Source: Brachionus plicatilis | Lineage: Eukaryota > Rotifera > Eurotatoria > Ploima > Brachionidae | DNA length: 64,000 nucleotides | Reading direction: 5' to 3' | Assembly: GCA_010279815.1 (NCBI GenBank) | Contig: QEOQ01000544.1 | Span: forward strand, 1-64,000 | Part shown: piece after piece, positions 50,312-60,599 of the stretch | Layout of the letters: each line of letters begins with the position of its first letter | Position numbering within the stretch: position 1 is the first letter of the stretch | Program-made: the position numbers and the translations under genes | The notes under the pieces: model-generated | What the model saw: the letters and a program-made list of their open reading frames with translations, nothing else | Told to the model about the DNA's origin: nothing | Databases searched by the model: none

Positions 50312-53204
50312 TAATTATGTTAGTTGCTTAAAAAAATTTTAATTTTCTTATCCGATCGTTATCTATTTTAAATTTTAAATTTAAAAAAATAAAAATAATT
50401 TTCATTTTTTTTGATTAAATATTTTGTCAAGACAAACACTTTTAACTTTTAAAATCGCCTTCAAACTGAAAAGTTGATATGTTTCTTTAATTTTTAGGCT
50501 AAAAAGATCAGCTTTTTATTTAGAAAAAAATTATTTTGACAAAAATTAATAAACTGAAATCAAAGATACTAGATATTTTGGTGGAAATAGCAATTTATTT
50601 TCTGTCGGAGTCTTCGCTATGAAATAAATAAAAATCTAATTGTTACTATAATTAATTAAATATTTTTTTACAAAATTGATTATTACATAAAATAATTGGC
50701 TACATTTTTAATTTAAGTTAAGTATTTTAATAATTGAATACAGTTTAGAAAAATAATCTTACTTAATTTTAAGCTGATTGAGAGCGTAAGGCTTTACTAT
50801 TAATATCCATTCAAAGTCAAAAGTAAAATAAACGAAATAATTTAATTAAAAAATTCAATTAATAAAAGGGACTCTTTTGACATATAGTGTAACAAAAAAT
50901 TAATTTATTCACACACAATGAAAAACTTTATTAAGTTAAAATTTAAAATTTTTAATATATCTAATAATCAAAGTTTACCAAATGGTTTGTGTGTAAGTCA
51001 TATAAGCAGAAGATCAAAGGCTCAAAATCGGCTGAGGTAAGAAGAATCTTTAAAATAACCATGTAGAATGTTTAGACCCCTTCCATTATAAAAAGGGGCA
51101 TAGGCTTCGACTGGGTTATAATTACTGTGTAGAAGATCAACTCGATGCAGTAACCTCTGTGCCAGATCAGAACTCAAAAAGTTACAGGAAAAGGAAATGG
51201 CGCCTCCTTATTTTCCCAATCATTATTTTATTAAACAGAATTGATGAAAAATCAAAAATTAAATCAATTAGATTGTTCTTAAAAATCAAAGTCAAATTTT
51301 ACTTTTAAATTTTATCTTTAAAAATATTTTTTTGAATTTTTTTTAATTAAATTTTATATTAAATTTATTTGGTAAACTTTTAAATTTTGACGTTTTTTTA
51401 AATTTTTTAAAAACTAGTTAAACATCGTACATGACTTGAAGAGTCTTGCTCATTAATAGAAAAAAGGTAAAAATTCGAATCTGACTTTTTCTGAACTTTG
51501 ACTTTTGACTAACTCTGCAAAAATCAATTTTTATTGCATTTTGAAATGGTCTATTTCATGAAAAATTATATTTAATTTTTTTCTCTTTCAAAATTAAAAA
51601 TTCTATCATGCAATATTTTTTTATTTATTTACAATCAAATCAATTTTTAAGAAACTCATTTGAAATTTTTATCTGTTTATTCTAATTTTTGAAATTATTT
51701 AACTTTTCATAATAACAATTAATCCTAATTTGAAAAAAGCTCCAGACTGATTTTGCATGAGTTTTTCTACAAACTAATAGTTGAAAAATTTTAATTCCCT
51801 CTTCAAAATTTAAAAATTTTTCGAATTGTTTATCAATTAAAGAATAAATTAGAAAAATATTCAGCCTATTATCCATAAAGTCTAATTAATAACTGATTGA
51901 GATTATTCCCTTTTCTTAAAAATCACATATTCAGAAGTTTTTCATTTAATAATATTTTTTGGAGCACAAATGGTCTTTTTTTAAGACTTAAATTTTTTAG
52001 CATCGGGACATAACCCGAAAAAAATGTAGCCATAAAGATGCAAAGGCTAAAGAATCCTATTCTGTTTAATTAAAATTTTTGGTCAGAGTTTTTTTACTTC
52101 TGCTGCTGAATTCAGTAATGGAAAATTTCAGACAGAATTAAAAAAGAGTATTTTCAAAATTTTAAGAATTAATTCAAATCGGGTAAAATTTAATTGATTT
52201 TTTGGAAATTTTTAATGTTCAAATTTACATTTATTTAAATTTTGTTTACATTTTTTATATTTGTTTTTGTTGCTAACCATTTTAGACTTGAACTTAAAGA
52301 TCCTATTTATGTAAAACACTTTTTAATGAAATATTTGTTAATAAAAAGTAAAAATGATTTTGTATTTTTTTAAGTTCTTTGAGTTTCCTAAGGAAAAATT
52401 TTCACTTCAAAATTTAAATCAATTAAATTTGAAAAAAAATCAAAAATCTAATTTTAATATTGTATCAACTTTTTAAATAAAAGCTGGAAAGAATACGCAG
52501 AACAAGAGGCACTTATTCAAAAGTAAATATGCTAGATGAAAATTTAATCATTTTGTTTATAATTTTAAGTAACTGGAGTTAAATTAGTCACAAGAAGTAA
52601 GCTTAAAATTTAGAGATTTCAAATTTAATTTTTTTATTGCTCACAAAAATATTTTAAATAATCAAATATGATTTTTTTATCTTTAATTCATTAAACTATA
52701 AAAAATAATTTTTCATCAAGATACCAATTAAAAAATAAATAAATTCAATTTATGTTAACTAACGTAATTAATTTAAAAAAATATATTTTTAGAATACTTA
52801 TTTATAGAACCATTTAATGCGGGTTAATTTTTCTAAGAATTAATGAAATCTCTAAGCATTTCGAAGAAAAAATTTAATAAAATATCACTATTGAAAATAG
52901 TGTTTGCAAAAAAAGAGACAGGAAGCACTCAGTCTTCTATATTTGATTAAAATTTTACTATTAAGTTTTTAAAATGCATTAAGCTCGCTATGAGATTTCA
53001 TGTAATAAACAGTAGACTGGAATAAAAGCGTAAAATCCTCATGATTTAGATAATCAATATTTTTTCTTTTAATTTAATTAAAAAATTCGCCCGACATACT
53101 CAAAAATAAGAAAAAAAATTAAATTTAAAAAAAAAAAGATTCTGGACTGTTATAGGGCCATTTTATTTAGACTTAAAAGCAGATAAAAATTTCTAAAAAC
53201 TAAC
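50312..53204. other. Intron or intergenic sequence with one GC-richer island
   Basis: AT-rich except for 50985-51235, described separately. No other exon or element was recognised. Confidence 0.45.
51022..51172 (-). CDS. Possible terminal exon in a GC-richer island
   Basis: On the minus strand an acceptor-like CTTTTTGAG is followed by an open frame SDLAQRLLHRVDLL, then NYNPVEAYAPFYNGRGLNIL and HGYFKDSSYLSRF, then TGA. The composition is near 45% G+C against about 20-25% around it. There is no ATG at its head, so it would need an upstream exon. A better polypyrimidine acceptor (TTCTTACCTCAG) lies inside it at ~51032, offering another exon that ends at GTAAAC. Not recognised; a gene fragment or relic of a mobile element is possible. 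Confidence 0.35.
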
Positions 53205-53426
53205 CTCATGGGACTTGCTAAAGTCTCGCCTACTGGCGAATCCTTGCCGCTTTGAATGCAAATTCGGAGTTTTTAGGCTCATGTCGCGAAATTTGGCGCT
53301 AAAATTTGAATTATTGACCAATCTTGAGGGCAAGTATTTGAAATATGCCATTTTGCGATCAATGACCATGTTGGTGGTGCCGATTGCTTCGTCACTTTTG
53401 ATCAAACTCGGTTCGTTCAAATCCAT
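53205..53426 (-). CDS. 74-codon first exon of an unidentified minus-strand gene
   Basis: ATG at 53426 opens MDLNEPSLIKSDEAIGTTNM and the frame runs through FRDMSLKTPNLHSKRQGF to ...SKSHE, where GTTAGT provides a phase-0 donor. AG directly precedes ATG, so it could also be an internal exon entered in phase 0. It is GC-richer than the flanks. Reading through the donor meets a stop after three codons. Basic, Ser-containing, no known domain. Same strand and same end phase as the exons at 36870-37604 and 60393-60599. Confidence 0.65.
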
Positions 53427-56400
53427 CTTAGTTATTAAATTAACAATACTCTAACTAAAATCTTCATATTTTGAAAAAAAAAATCAATTTTATTTTCAAA
53501 ACAAGCTGTTGGGTGGGAAAAAAGAGCGTCAAATTCGGAAATAACTCGGAGAAAAAAAATTTAAATAAATGATAGAGCATGGTAGCGATAGATTTAAGCA
53601 AAAAAATGGAAGGTATTCACGAAAAAAATCAATTGCAGTATATTATTTGAGCATTTTGGGAGTTAATAATAATAATAATCATCATCATCTTTCATACCAT
53701 ACACACACAAGCGGAATGGAATCGAAATTTAATTATTGCTATTAGAAAAAAAAAAGAATTACGAAAAGAGAAATGAATTTATTTTTTTTCCTACTTTTTT
53801 GTATTAATCCCATTTTTTTTTCTCGCAAAGAAAATTATTGAAAAACAATTTAATTCCTATTGTATTCAGTAATTAGAAATTTTGAATTTAATAAATTTAA
53901 AAATAAAAATATTAATTGTATTCTCTTCTCTCTCTCTCTTTCCATATTTGCTTAATAGGATTATAATTATTGAAAACCGGTTTATTGAAAAACACAGAAA
54001 TCCTGCTCCAAGTGCAGATTGGACCGAAAATAAATAAAGGAAGCTTTGCCAAAATTCTGCTAAATTAAACCGAGCATTAATTTTAAATTGAATAATCAAG
54101 TTCGATATTTTAATTCAAGCTCTCTCTTAATTTAGCTGATTTAGCTAAGCAATTAAAATAATTTAAAATGATATTTGCTGAAAGTAAAACCGTGTACGAG
54201 TTTGCATGTTCAAAACCCCCTAAGAACTTGATGACGTCCTGGAACTTTGTTCACTGATCATGAGAGTTTATTTTTTTCCGAGAAAAAAAAAATTATTCAC
54301 ATTTTACTTCAAACTCAGTCAACAAAATTCCTTAAAGATTTTTTGAAAAATTACTAAAATTTGACAAATTCTAAAGCAAAATTAGATTTTTCTTTGAGCA
54401 AAAATTCTTGTTAAAAAATAAGCTTATTTTTCCTGTAAATTTTCTATAAAAATTCGAAATCAACTTGACTTGATATACCCATGGATCAGCCTTTAAAGTG
54501 GCTGCATTTAGCCTATCTTTTCTAAGATTTAAAAAATAATTAGGAATTGTTTTTTTTTTAATAATTTGACAAATTTTAAAAATTGCATAAAGCATAGTCC
54601 CAAAAATTCTAAATTTCAATATTTTTTAAATTTAAACTCAGATAACATAAATTTATTAACAATTTTTAAACTAAAAATTAAAAAGAAATTTACCAGCTTT
54701 AATTTTAAATTAAAAAAGAAATAAAAATCATTAAGATTGCTAGAATCTGACGGAGATTAATAGACTCGAGATTGATATGTCCGAGTACAGTTTGAGCTGT
54801 GAGGCACTATTTAGTAAAATGTTCCAGCATTAATGTACTTTTTAATTTTATTCAAATTATTAACTCATAAGATGCAAAAAAATTAAACATTTTTATAATT
54901 TTATTTTTGTTGATGAATTTTTAACAATTTGGTTTTAAAATTTTATGAAGAAAATGTCCGATTACTTAAATTTTTTTTATAAATTGTCTCATGTTTGATT
55001 TAAATAAAATCACGTAATCAATTTATATTTTTTTTACCAAATAAAAAGGAATCCGACCCAAATATGGCGATAAAAAGCAAAATATCCTGAAAAATATTTA
55101 TTCAATGTGGTCTAAAATTAGAGTACTGATTCTATTACGGTAGCTGATTGAAAATCTTTGGCTTAAACAAAACTAATTAAATTTATTCAAGAGGATTTTG
55201 ATTTATCCGAGCTGAGAGCACACAGACAATCACTAATTTGGCAAGCAAAATTTTTCCAACAAAACTATTCATGAAGAAAATAAAATAGAAGAAAAAAGAT
55301 GATGATGAATTTTTATTAAAACATGCTCAAAATATCTTAAATATGAAGTTTGTGTTATGTTTCTCATTTACTTTGGTATCAATCAATAATTTGTTTCTTT
55401 TTATTTCGTTCCTGGTTCCCTGTTCATTTTAGCTCACAACTTCAAATTAATCAAATATAATTTTTAACTCTCTTTTCGTGCTCGCTTTAGCTTTCTTTAT
55501 TTAACAATAATTGCATAATGATTTGACAATTTCGGGTGGCCGAAACCGACACTAAGCAAAAACAACCTGTTCGCACTCTCTGGTTGAATGCAAAATTAGT
55601 TTTGTAGAAAAATTGGCATCAAAAGAGAACAAAGCTTTTCCGGGATATTTAATTCCATCCGAACAACCCTCAGGCCTAATTTGAGCGCACTTAAATTTGT
55701 CTAAATGATAAAAATGTTTGATTTTTAGACAAGAAAATCAAGTAAATAATCATCATTGAGTCATTTGATAAATGACAAAGTCACTTAATGATACCTTTTT
55801 GACAGTAATGTCAGCCCATGCTTTAGAAATGTATTCAAATTATTTTATTGCTATTTACCAGACAAACAAAAAAGGACTATGTTTAGTCGGCAATCTTAAT
55901 TAAAATCTATCTAAAAAATAAAAATATATAACTAACAATTTTTTGCTACTAAATTAAAATAATTGTAGATAAATTTAATTTTAGACTTTGTTAAAATTAT
56001 TGATTTTACATGAAAACGTGCTATTTTAATTTTGGTTCGAAATTTAAAGCCAAAGTGTCGTGGGAGTCTGGTGCATACGGTTGGTTACTAGATCCACTAT
56101 TCTGAAATTAACAAAATGACTTTGATTTGACCTGCTAAATTTTTAATCTAATGTGGTATAGTGTTCGTGACATTTTTTTCAAATGGAATTTGCATGAAAA
56201 AAAAAAGATTTCTAATTCAATTCATTTTTTGATCGGGATAATGAACAGAAAATTTTCAAATTAAAAATAAAACCAAAGTGACATGTTCAGAAAATTTTTC
56301 AATTATTTAACAAAATAATTAAAGAATAAAAAAAATTTCATAAACCTTAATTGCATAGACAAAATAAAAAGTTGAAAATCAAATTCTAAATAAAATCTCG

Positions 56401-56673
56401 TGAATTTAAATTTGACAGTAGATTTTTAATAAATTTTATTTTGATTTAAATTTCAAATCAACTCATTTTTCTGTTTAGGATAGAATTAAAAAAAAATTCA
56501 ATCGATACTTGTTTTAGAGATTTAGAATTTTTTCTAAGCAAAAAAATAAAATTTCACTTCCTTGTTTAACAAGCTTCAAAAAATTAGATATGTAATTCAT
56601 CAAAAAATTCATCATTTCAAGAAAACTATTCATTTAAACATACATGCATAAAATCATTTAACCGAAAATTTAG
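53427..56673. other. Intron or intergenic sequence; GC-richer patch 55380-55700
   Basis: No exon identified. The 55380-55700 patch (with TTTCGGGTGGCCGAAACCG, a near-palindrome, at 55529-55547) is less AT-rich and lies upstream of the exon at 53205-53426, so it could be its promoter. A CT microsatellite sits at about 53925-53941 and a GATGACGTCCTGG patch near 54230. Confidence 0.4.
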
Positions 56674-57007
56674 CAATGTGAAATTTTAGTACAAAAATTA
56701 AAGTACAAAAAGTAAAAACGCTATAATTTATTTTCTAATTGTGCAAAAATGACTCTATAAAAAGTACAATATTGTACAAATTTTTTGCAACCGAATTCCA
56801 GGCTCTGCAAAAACTCTGCAATTTATTGCATTTTTTAATCAAATATTTTTTAATGGTGTGCATTTTACAGAAAATTGCAGAGTTTTTGCAGAGCCTGGAA
56901 TTCGGTTGCACAAAATTTGTACAATATTGTACTTTTTATAGAGTCATTTTGCACAATTAGAAAATAAATTATAGCGTTTTTACTTTTTGTACTAAAATTT
57001 CACATTG
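56674..57007. mobile_element. 334-bp fold-back element with ~140-bp arms
   Basis: The arms start CAATGTGAAATTTTAGTAC inward from both ends and stay almost perfectly complementary through AACGCTATAATTTATTTTC, GTACAATATTGTAC and GGCTCTGCAAAAACTCTGCA. The left arm has one extra 14-bp unit. A loop of a few tens of bases lies at about 56825-56862. CCGAAAATTT flanks the element on both sides (56662-56671 and 57008-57017), with two extra bases (AG) at the left junction, suggesting a 9-10-bp target duplication as in Mutator-like elements. No coding capacity. Confidence 0.8.
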
Positions 57008-57446
57008 CCGAAAATTTTAAAATTTTATACACGGAATTGATGAGAAAATTTAAGAAAATTTAATAAAATATTTTTTTGTTTGTGATTCTGAATTGAATGT
57101 TAGTTTTTTTTAAATATAAATATCTTAGAAATTACAAACAAGTCTTTTTAACTAATGATATATAAAAAAAATAATTAATAACTAGTAAACAGATTCAAAT
57201 TGAACCAAATTGCTAGCATTCTCTTTTTTTAATTAAAATTTAATAAAAAGTAATTAAATAGTCAGAAAAAAGTCAATTCAATCAACTTTCAAAAATTTCT
57301 ATTTCCATTTCAATAATAATTTACTATTTTATTTAATCCATTTAAGCTCCATCTGGAATAAAGCGATAAAAATAAAGCAATTCAAATAGCCAGCTACATT
57401 CGAATCTACAACTACTACTACTGAATAAAAAATAATAAAAAAAAAT

Positions 57447-57570
57447 AAATGAAACATTTTTTTGAAAGAAGATAACAAAATTTAAATCTAATTAAAATGT
57501 AATGTAGACAAGCATTCTCTTTATTTTAATATTTTTTTTATTACTTAAAGAGATTTTAAAAATTTAAAGT
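57447..57570. repeat. Dispersed duplicate, copy 1 (partner 60156-60262)
   Basis: AAATGAAACATTTTTTTGAA, then AGAAGATAA, GACAAGCATTCT and an AGATTTTAAA end occur in the same order and orientation at 60156-60262. The right copy lacks about 15 bp in the middle. Function unknown; it may be an old transposon fragment or a duplicated regulatory segment. Confidence 0.65.
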
Positions 57571-59384
57571 TGTCCAAATAGGCTCTAATAGTGCATATCA
57601 CAGTTTAACTATTTAATATTTGTTAAATCAAATTGAAAAAAATATTTGCGTGAATATAAAAAAATAATCTAAAATGCCATACTCAGATAAGATCATCTGC
57701 ATCTAAATATACTGCTTAAACTGCTTTAATAATATTGAACACAAATGGTTTGAGCCGAAATTCTGTAAAGAGCCCAAACAGATATAATCCTTTAAGACTT
57801 GGTAAATTTTTACATGAAGAACAACAAAAAATGTTCAGCAAACATAATCGTTAATTAATAGAATTTAATTACGGGAATGTTAAGCATTTTCAGATTTTAT
57901 GTTTGGATTTGAAGCAGCTAAGTTAAATAACATTAGTAGCTCATTTGTATTTTGCTTACACAATTTATGACTCATTCTCGAATTAGTAAAGCATTTTTTG
58001 TGTTAAATTGAAAAATGCTATAGTGAAATTTGGAAAAAAATTGAATTTTTTTTCAATCATTTTAAATTTTTTTTTCTGTAAATGAATTAAAGTGAAAAAA
58101 TTATTGTTAAATAAATTTTTTTCCTCTGAAGGTACTCAAAATTTCTATCAAAATTTCTATTTTAATTTACATTTCATATTTTAAAAAAAAACAAAAAAAT
58201 AAGACCCTTTTATTGATGTAAAAATACTATGACATTTAATATAATAAATAATTTTAAGTTAACACCAGACCATTCAGAATGAATGCTAAAAATTTTTTTC
58301 AGCCTTGCGATCAAAAAAAGAATAAAATGCAAATAATATAAAAATTTGCTTAATTAAGTGATTAAATCATGAAAAAAATTTCTTTCTTACAAACTTTTTC
58401 TCAAAAAATAAAATTGAAATATTGAGTGATTTTTCTTATTAGTTTAATTCTTTCTTGAAAATTTATAAAATCAAATAGTTTAATTTTCGAAAAAATTCTT
58501 AAAATCAACGAGAGCATTAAAATAATTATAATTGATGATAGTTCAAATTTTACTTTTGGCAACCGTGATCAGCTTGGAAATAATACATCTCAAAACATTA
58601 TTTAAATTAAAAAAAACACTATCATTAAAAATGACGAATCTACATTATAAAAAACTGAATCTGCTTCGTTTTGACAAAAAATTTGTGCAATAAAATAATG
58701 TGTGTTATTTTTTATTCTACAAATGTTAATCCTTCTTTTATAACTACTAATTTAGATTAAATTTAAAAAAAATGAAATAAGTTTAATTCTTAAATGCCAC
58801 AAAATTCAGGCGTCGAAAAAAAGAAAGTGATGAAAAAAAGACTTAATTATTGTATATTAATTAAAAATATTAGAAATTCTTATAGGGAAAATATTCTAAG
58901 ATTCTATTATTAGAATTAAAAAAATTACTAGATTGTTGCTATTTTATTTTGTTTAAGAATATTTTTTTTATTTTTTTTTTTAAATTTGTAAAACAGTTCT
59001 TGAACAATAAATATTTATTATTTTCTTTTTATTTTCGAGTTTCATATTTTTTCTTTCAAATTTAGTAGTTCTTGATCAAATGCTATAATAACCCTTAAAA
59101 AAAAAACAAAAACTGGTCGAATTTTAAAAAAATATAAATCTAATCTTTACAAATTTAAAGCCAGACTGGATGGTTGGTTGTCAATCAATGGGGAAAGGCT
59201 GATCTAGAAGCACCGAGTTAATTAATTAGGAATCGTTATTATTTCTATTTCATTTATAGTTTTTATATTTTTTTTTTTTTTTTTATATTATTAGTTTTTC
59301 TAGGTACAATATTCTATTTGGTTTTTATCAGTGTTAAATTATTTATATAGAAAGACTAAGACTTAAATTTTGAAATTTTTACTG

Positions 59385-59462
59385 CTATAGCTGGACGTTA
59401 CTACGTTGCAGCTTGTGGACAAGATCCACGCAGTATTACTACTACTACTACTACTACTTTTT
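59385..59462 (+). mobile_element. Possible LINE 3' tail with (ACT)n end
   Basis: TATAGCTGGACGTTACTACG, a GTGGACAAGATCCAC hairpin and GCAGTATT lead into ACTACTACTACTACTAC. The layout matches 11865-11935. No coding remnant lies upstream. Confidence 0.4.
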
Positions 59463-60155
59463 AGCTAACTTTGGAAATTTGTAATAAGTAAAATTTAATT
59501 TTCAAATTAATTTACATTGTGTAAACAAAATATCAAACAAGTCTTTATTAAAAAAAAATTTTTATCATCAAATTGTTATTTTTTTAAGAGAATAAGAAAA
59601 AATTAATTTTTTTGTAAATCGAACTAATTCGGAAAATTGGAATAAAAAAAGTTAGTTTTATAAATTTGGTTAAAAATTTTATTGTTTTACAAAGCTATTT
59701 TATGTTCAGTAAAAATTCGATAAAAATTTCTTAAACATTCTTTTATACTGATTTTAAAAATCAAAATTCAAACTTATCGACTAAATAATATAAAGTTTAA
59801 ATAAGAGAAGCAAATTTGCAAATTCTAAAGAAAAGTGAAATAGAGATTATTTAATATCAAATATTTGTAATTTAATTTGTCATGTTCTGTAAATTATTTA
59901 AATATGTAAAAATTAAATTTTAATTCAAAAGCTAAATATATCGTTTTCATCAAAAATTTATTAGTTGGTCAAATAAATAAAAAACTTAATCTTTAATAAG
60001 GAGATTTAAATATTGTTTAAAACTGTCTTAAAAATCAATATATCACCGACTCACAAATCTTTTTCTTTTTACTTGTATATGAAATTCAGATGCATGAAAA
60101 AATTAAAACATCTCAATTTAAAAAAAAATTAATTATTAATAATAATAAGAAAATG

Positions 60156-60262
60156 AAATGAAACATTTTTTTGAAAGAAGATAAAAAAATTAAAGCTAAA
60201 GACAAGCATTCTTTTTATTCTAATTTTTTTTATTCCTTAACAAGATTTTAAAGATTTTTTTT
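60156..60262. repeat. Dispersed duplicate, copy 2 (partner 57447-57570)
   Basis: Right-hand copy of the duplicated segment. It sits about 130 bp downstream, in transcript direction, of the donor of the exon at 60393-60599, so it would lie in that exon's following intron. Confidence 0.65.
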
Positions 60263-60392
60263 TTACTTGTATTTTCAAAATTTTATTTAAAAATTTTATT
60301 TACTTTGAGGCTTTTACATTAAGTAAATAATAATAAAAACATTAATAATACCAATAATTTTTTCAAACAATAACTGAAATAAATTTACTAAC

Positions 60393-60599
60393 CTTGTTTA
60401 TTTGGCAAAAGTCCGACAGTCGTCGGTGTCCATTTTTCCAATTTTTTGTCGAACCACCGATCAAAAGATTTAGAAAATTTTTTTTTGAATTCATGGAGTT
60501 TGGACTAATCTCGCCGCTAGACTTTGGCTCATTGAAAGCTTTAAAAAATTTACGACTAGAACTCGACGCATCAGGTGTTAAATCATTATTAGTTTGCAT
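60393..60599 (-). CDS. 69-codon first exon of an unidentified minus-strand gene
   Basis: ATG at 60599 opens MQTNNDLTPDASSSSRKFFK and the frame continues through NEPKSSGEISPNSMNSKKNF and GGSTKNWKNGHRRLSDFCQI to NK, where a GTTAGT donor ends it in phase 0. TTTTAG just before AATG could be an acceptor, in which case the ATG would be within a second exon. It is Ser-rich and basic with no recognised domain, and GC-richer than its flanks. It forms a set with the exons at 53205-53426 and 36870-37604. Confidence 0.65.

Larger units (their letters stand above)
57008..60392. other. Intron or intergenic sequence, AT-rich
   Basis: No exon seen. Contains the left copy of a ~115-bp duplicated segment (57447-57570) and the ACT-tailed remnant at 59385-59462. 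Confidence 0.45.

Noticed and set aside
50985..51235. tRNA or spliceosomal RNA gene
   Set aside because: No cloverleaf, A/B box pair or known snRNA motif could be recognised by eye.
53215..53454. Plus-strand 79-codon frame opposite the 53-kb exon
   Set aside because: The minus frame has ATG, donor and phase agreement with its sister exons; the plus frame has none of these.
56739..56960. 73-codon plus frame
   Set aside because: It spans the two arms of the fold-back element and simply reads the inverted repeat twice.
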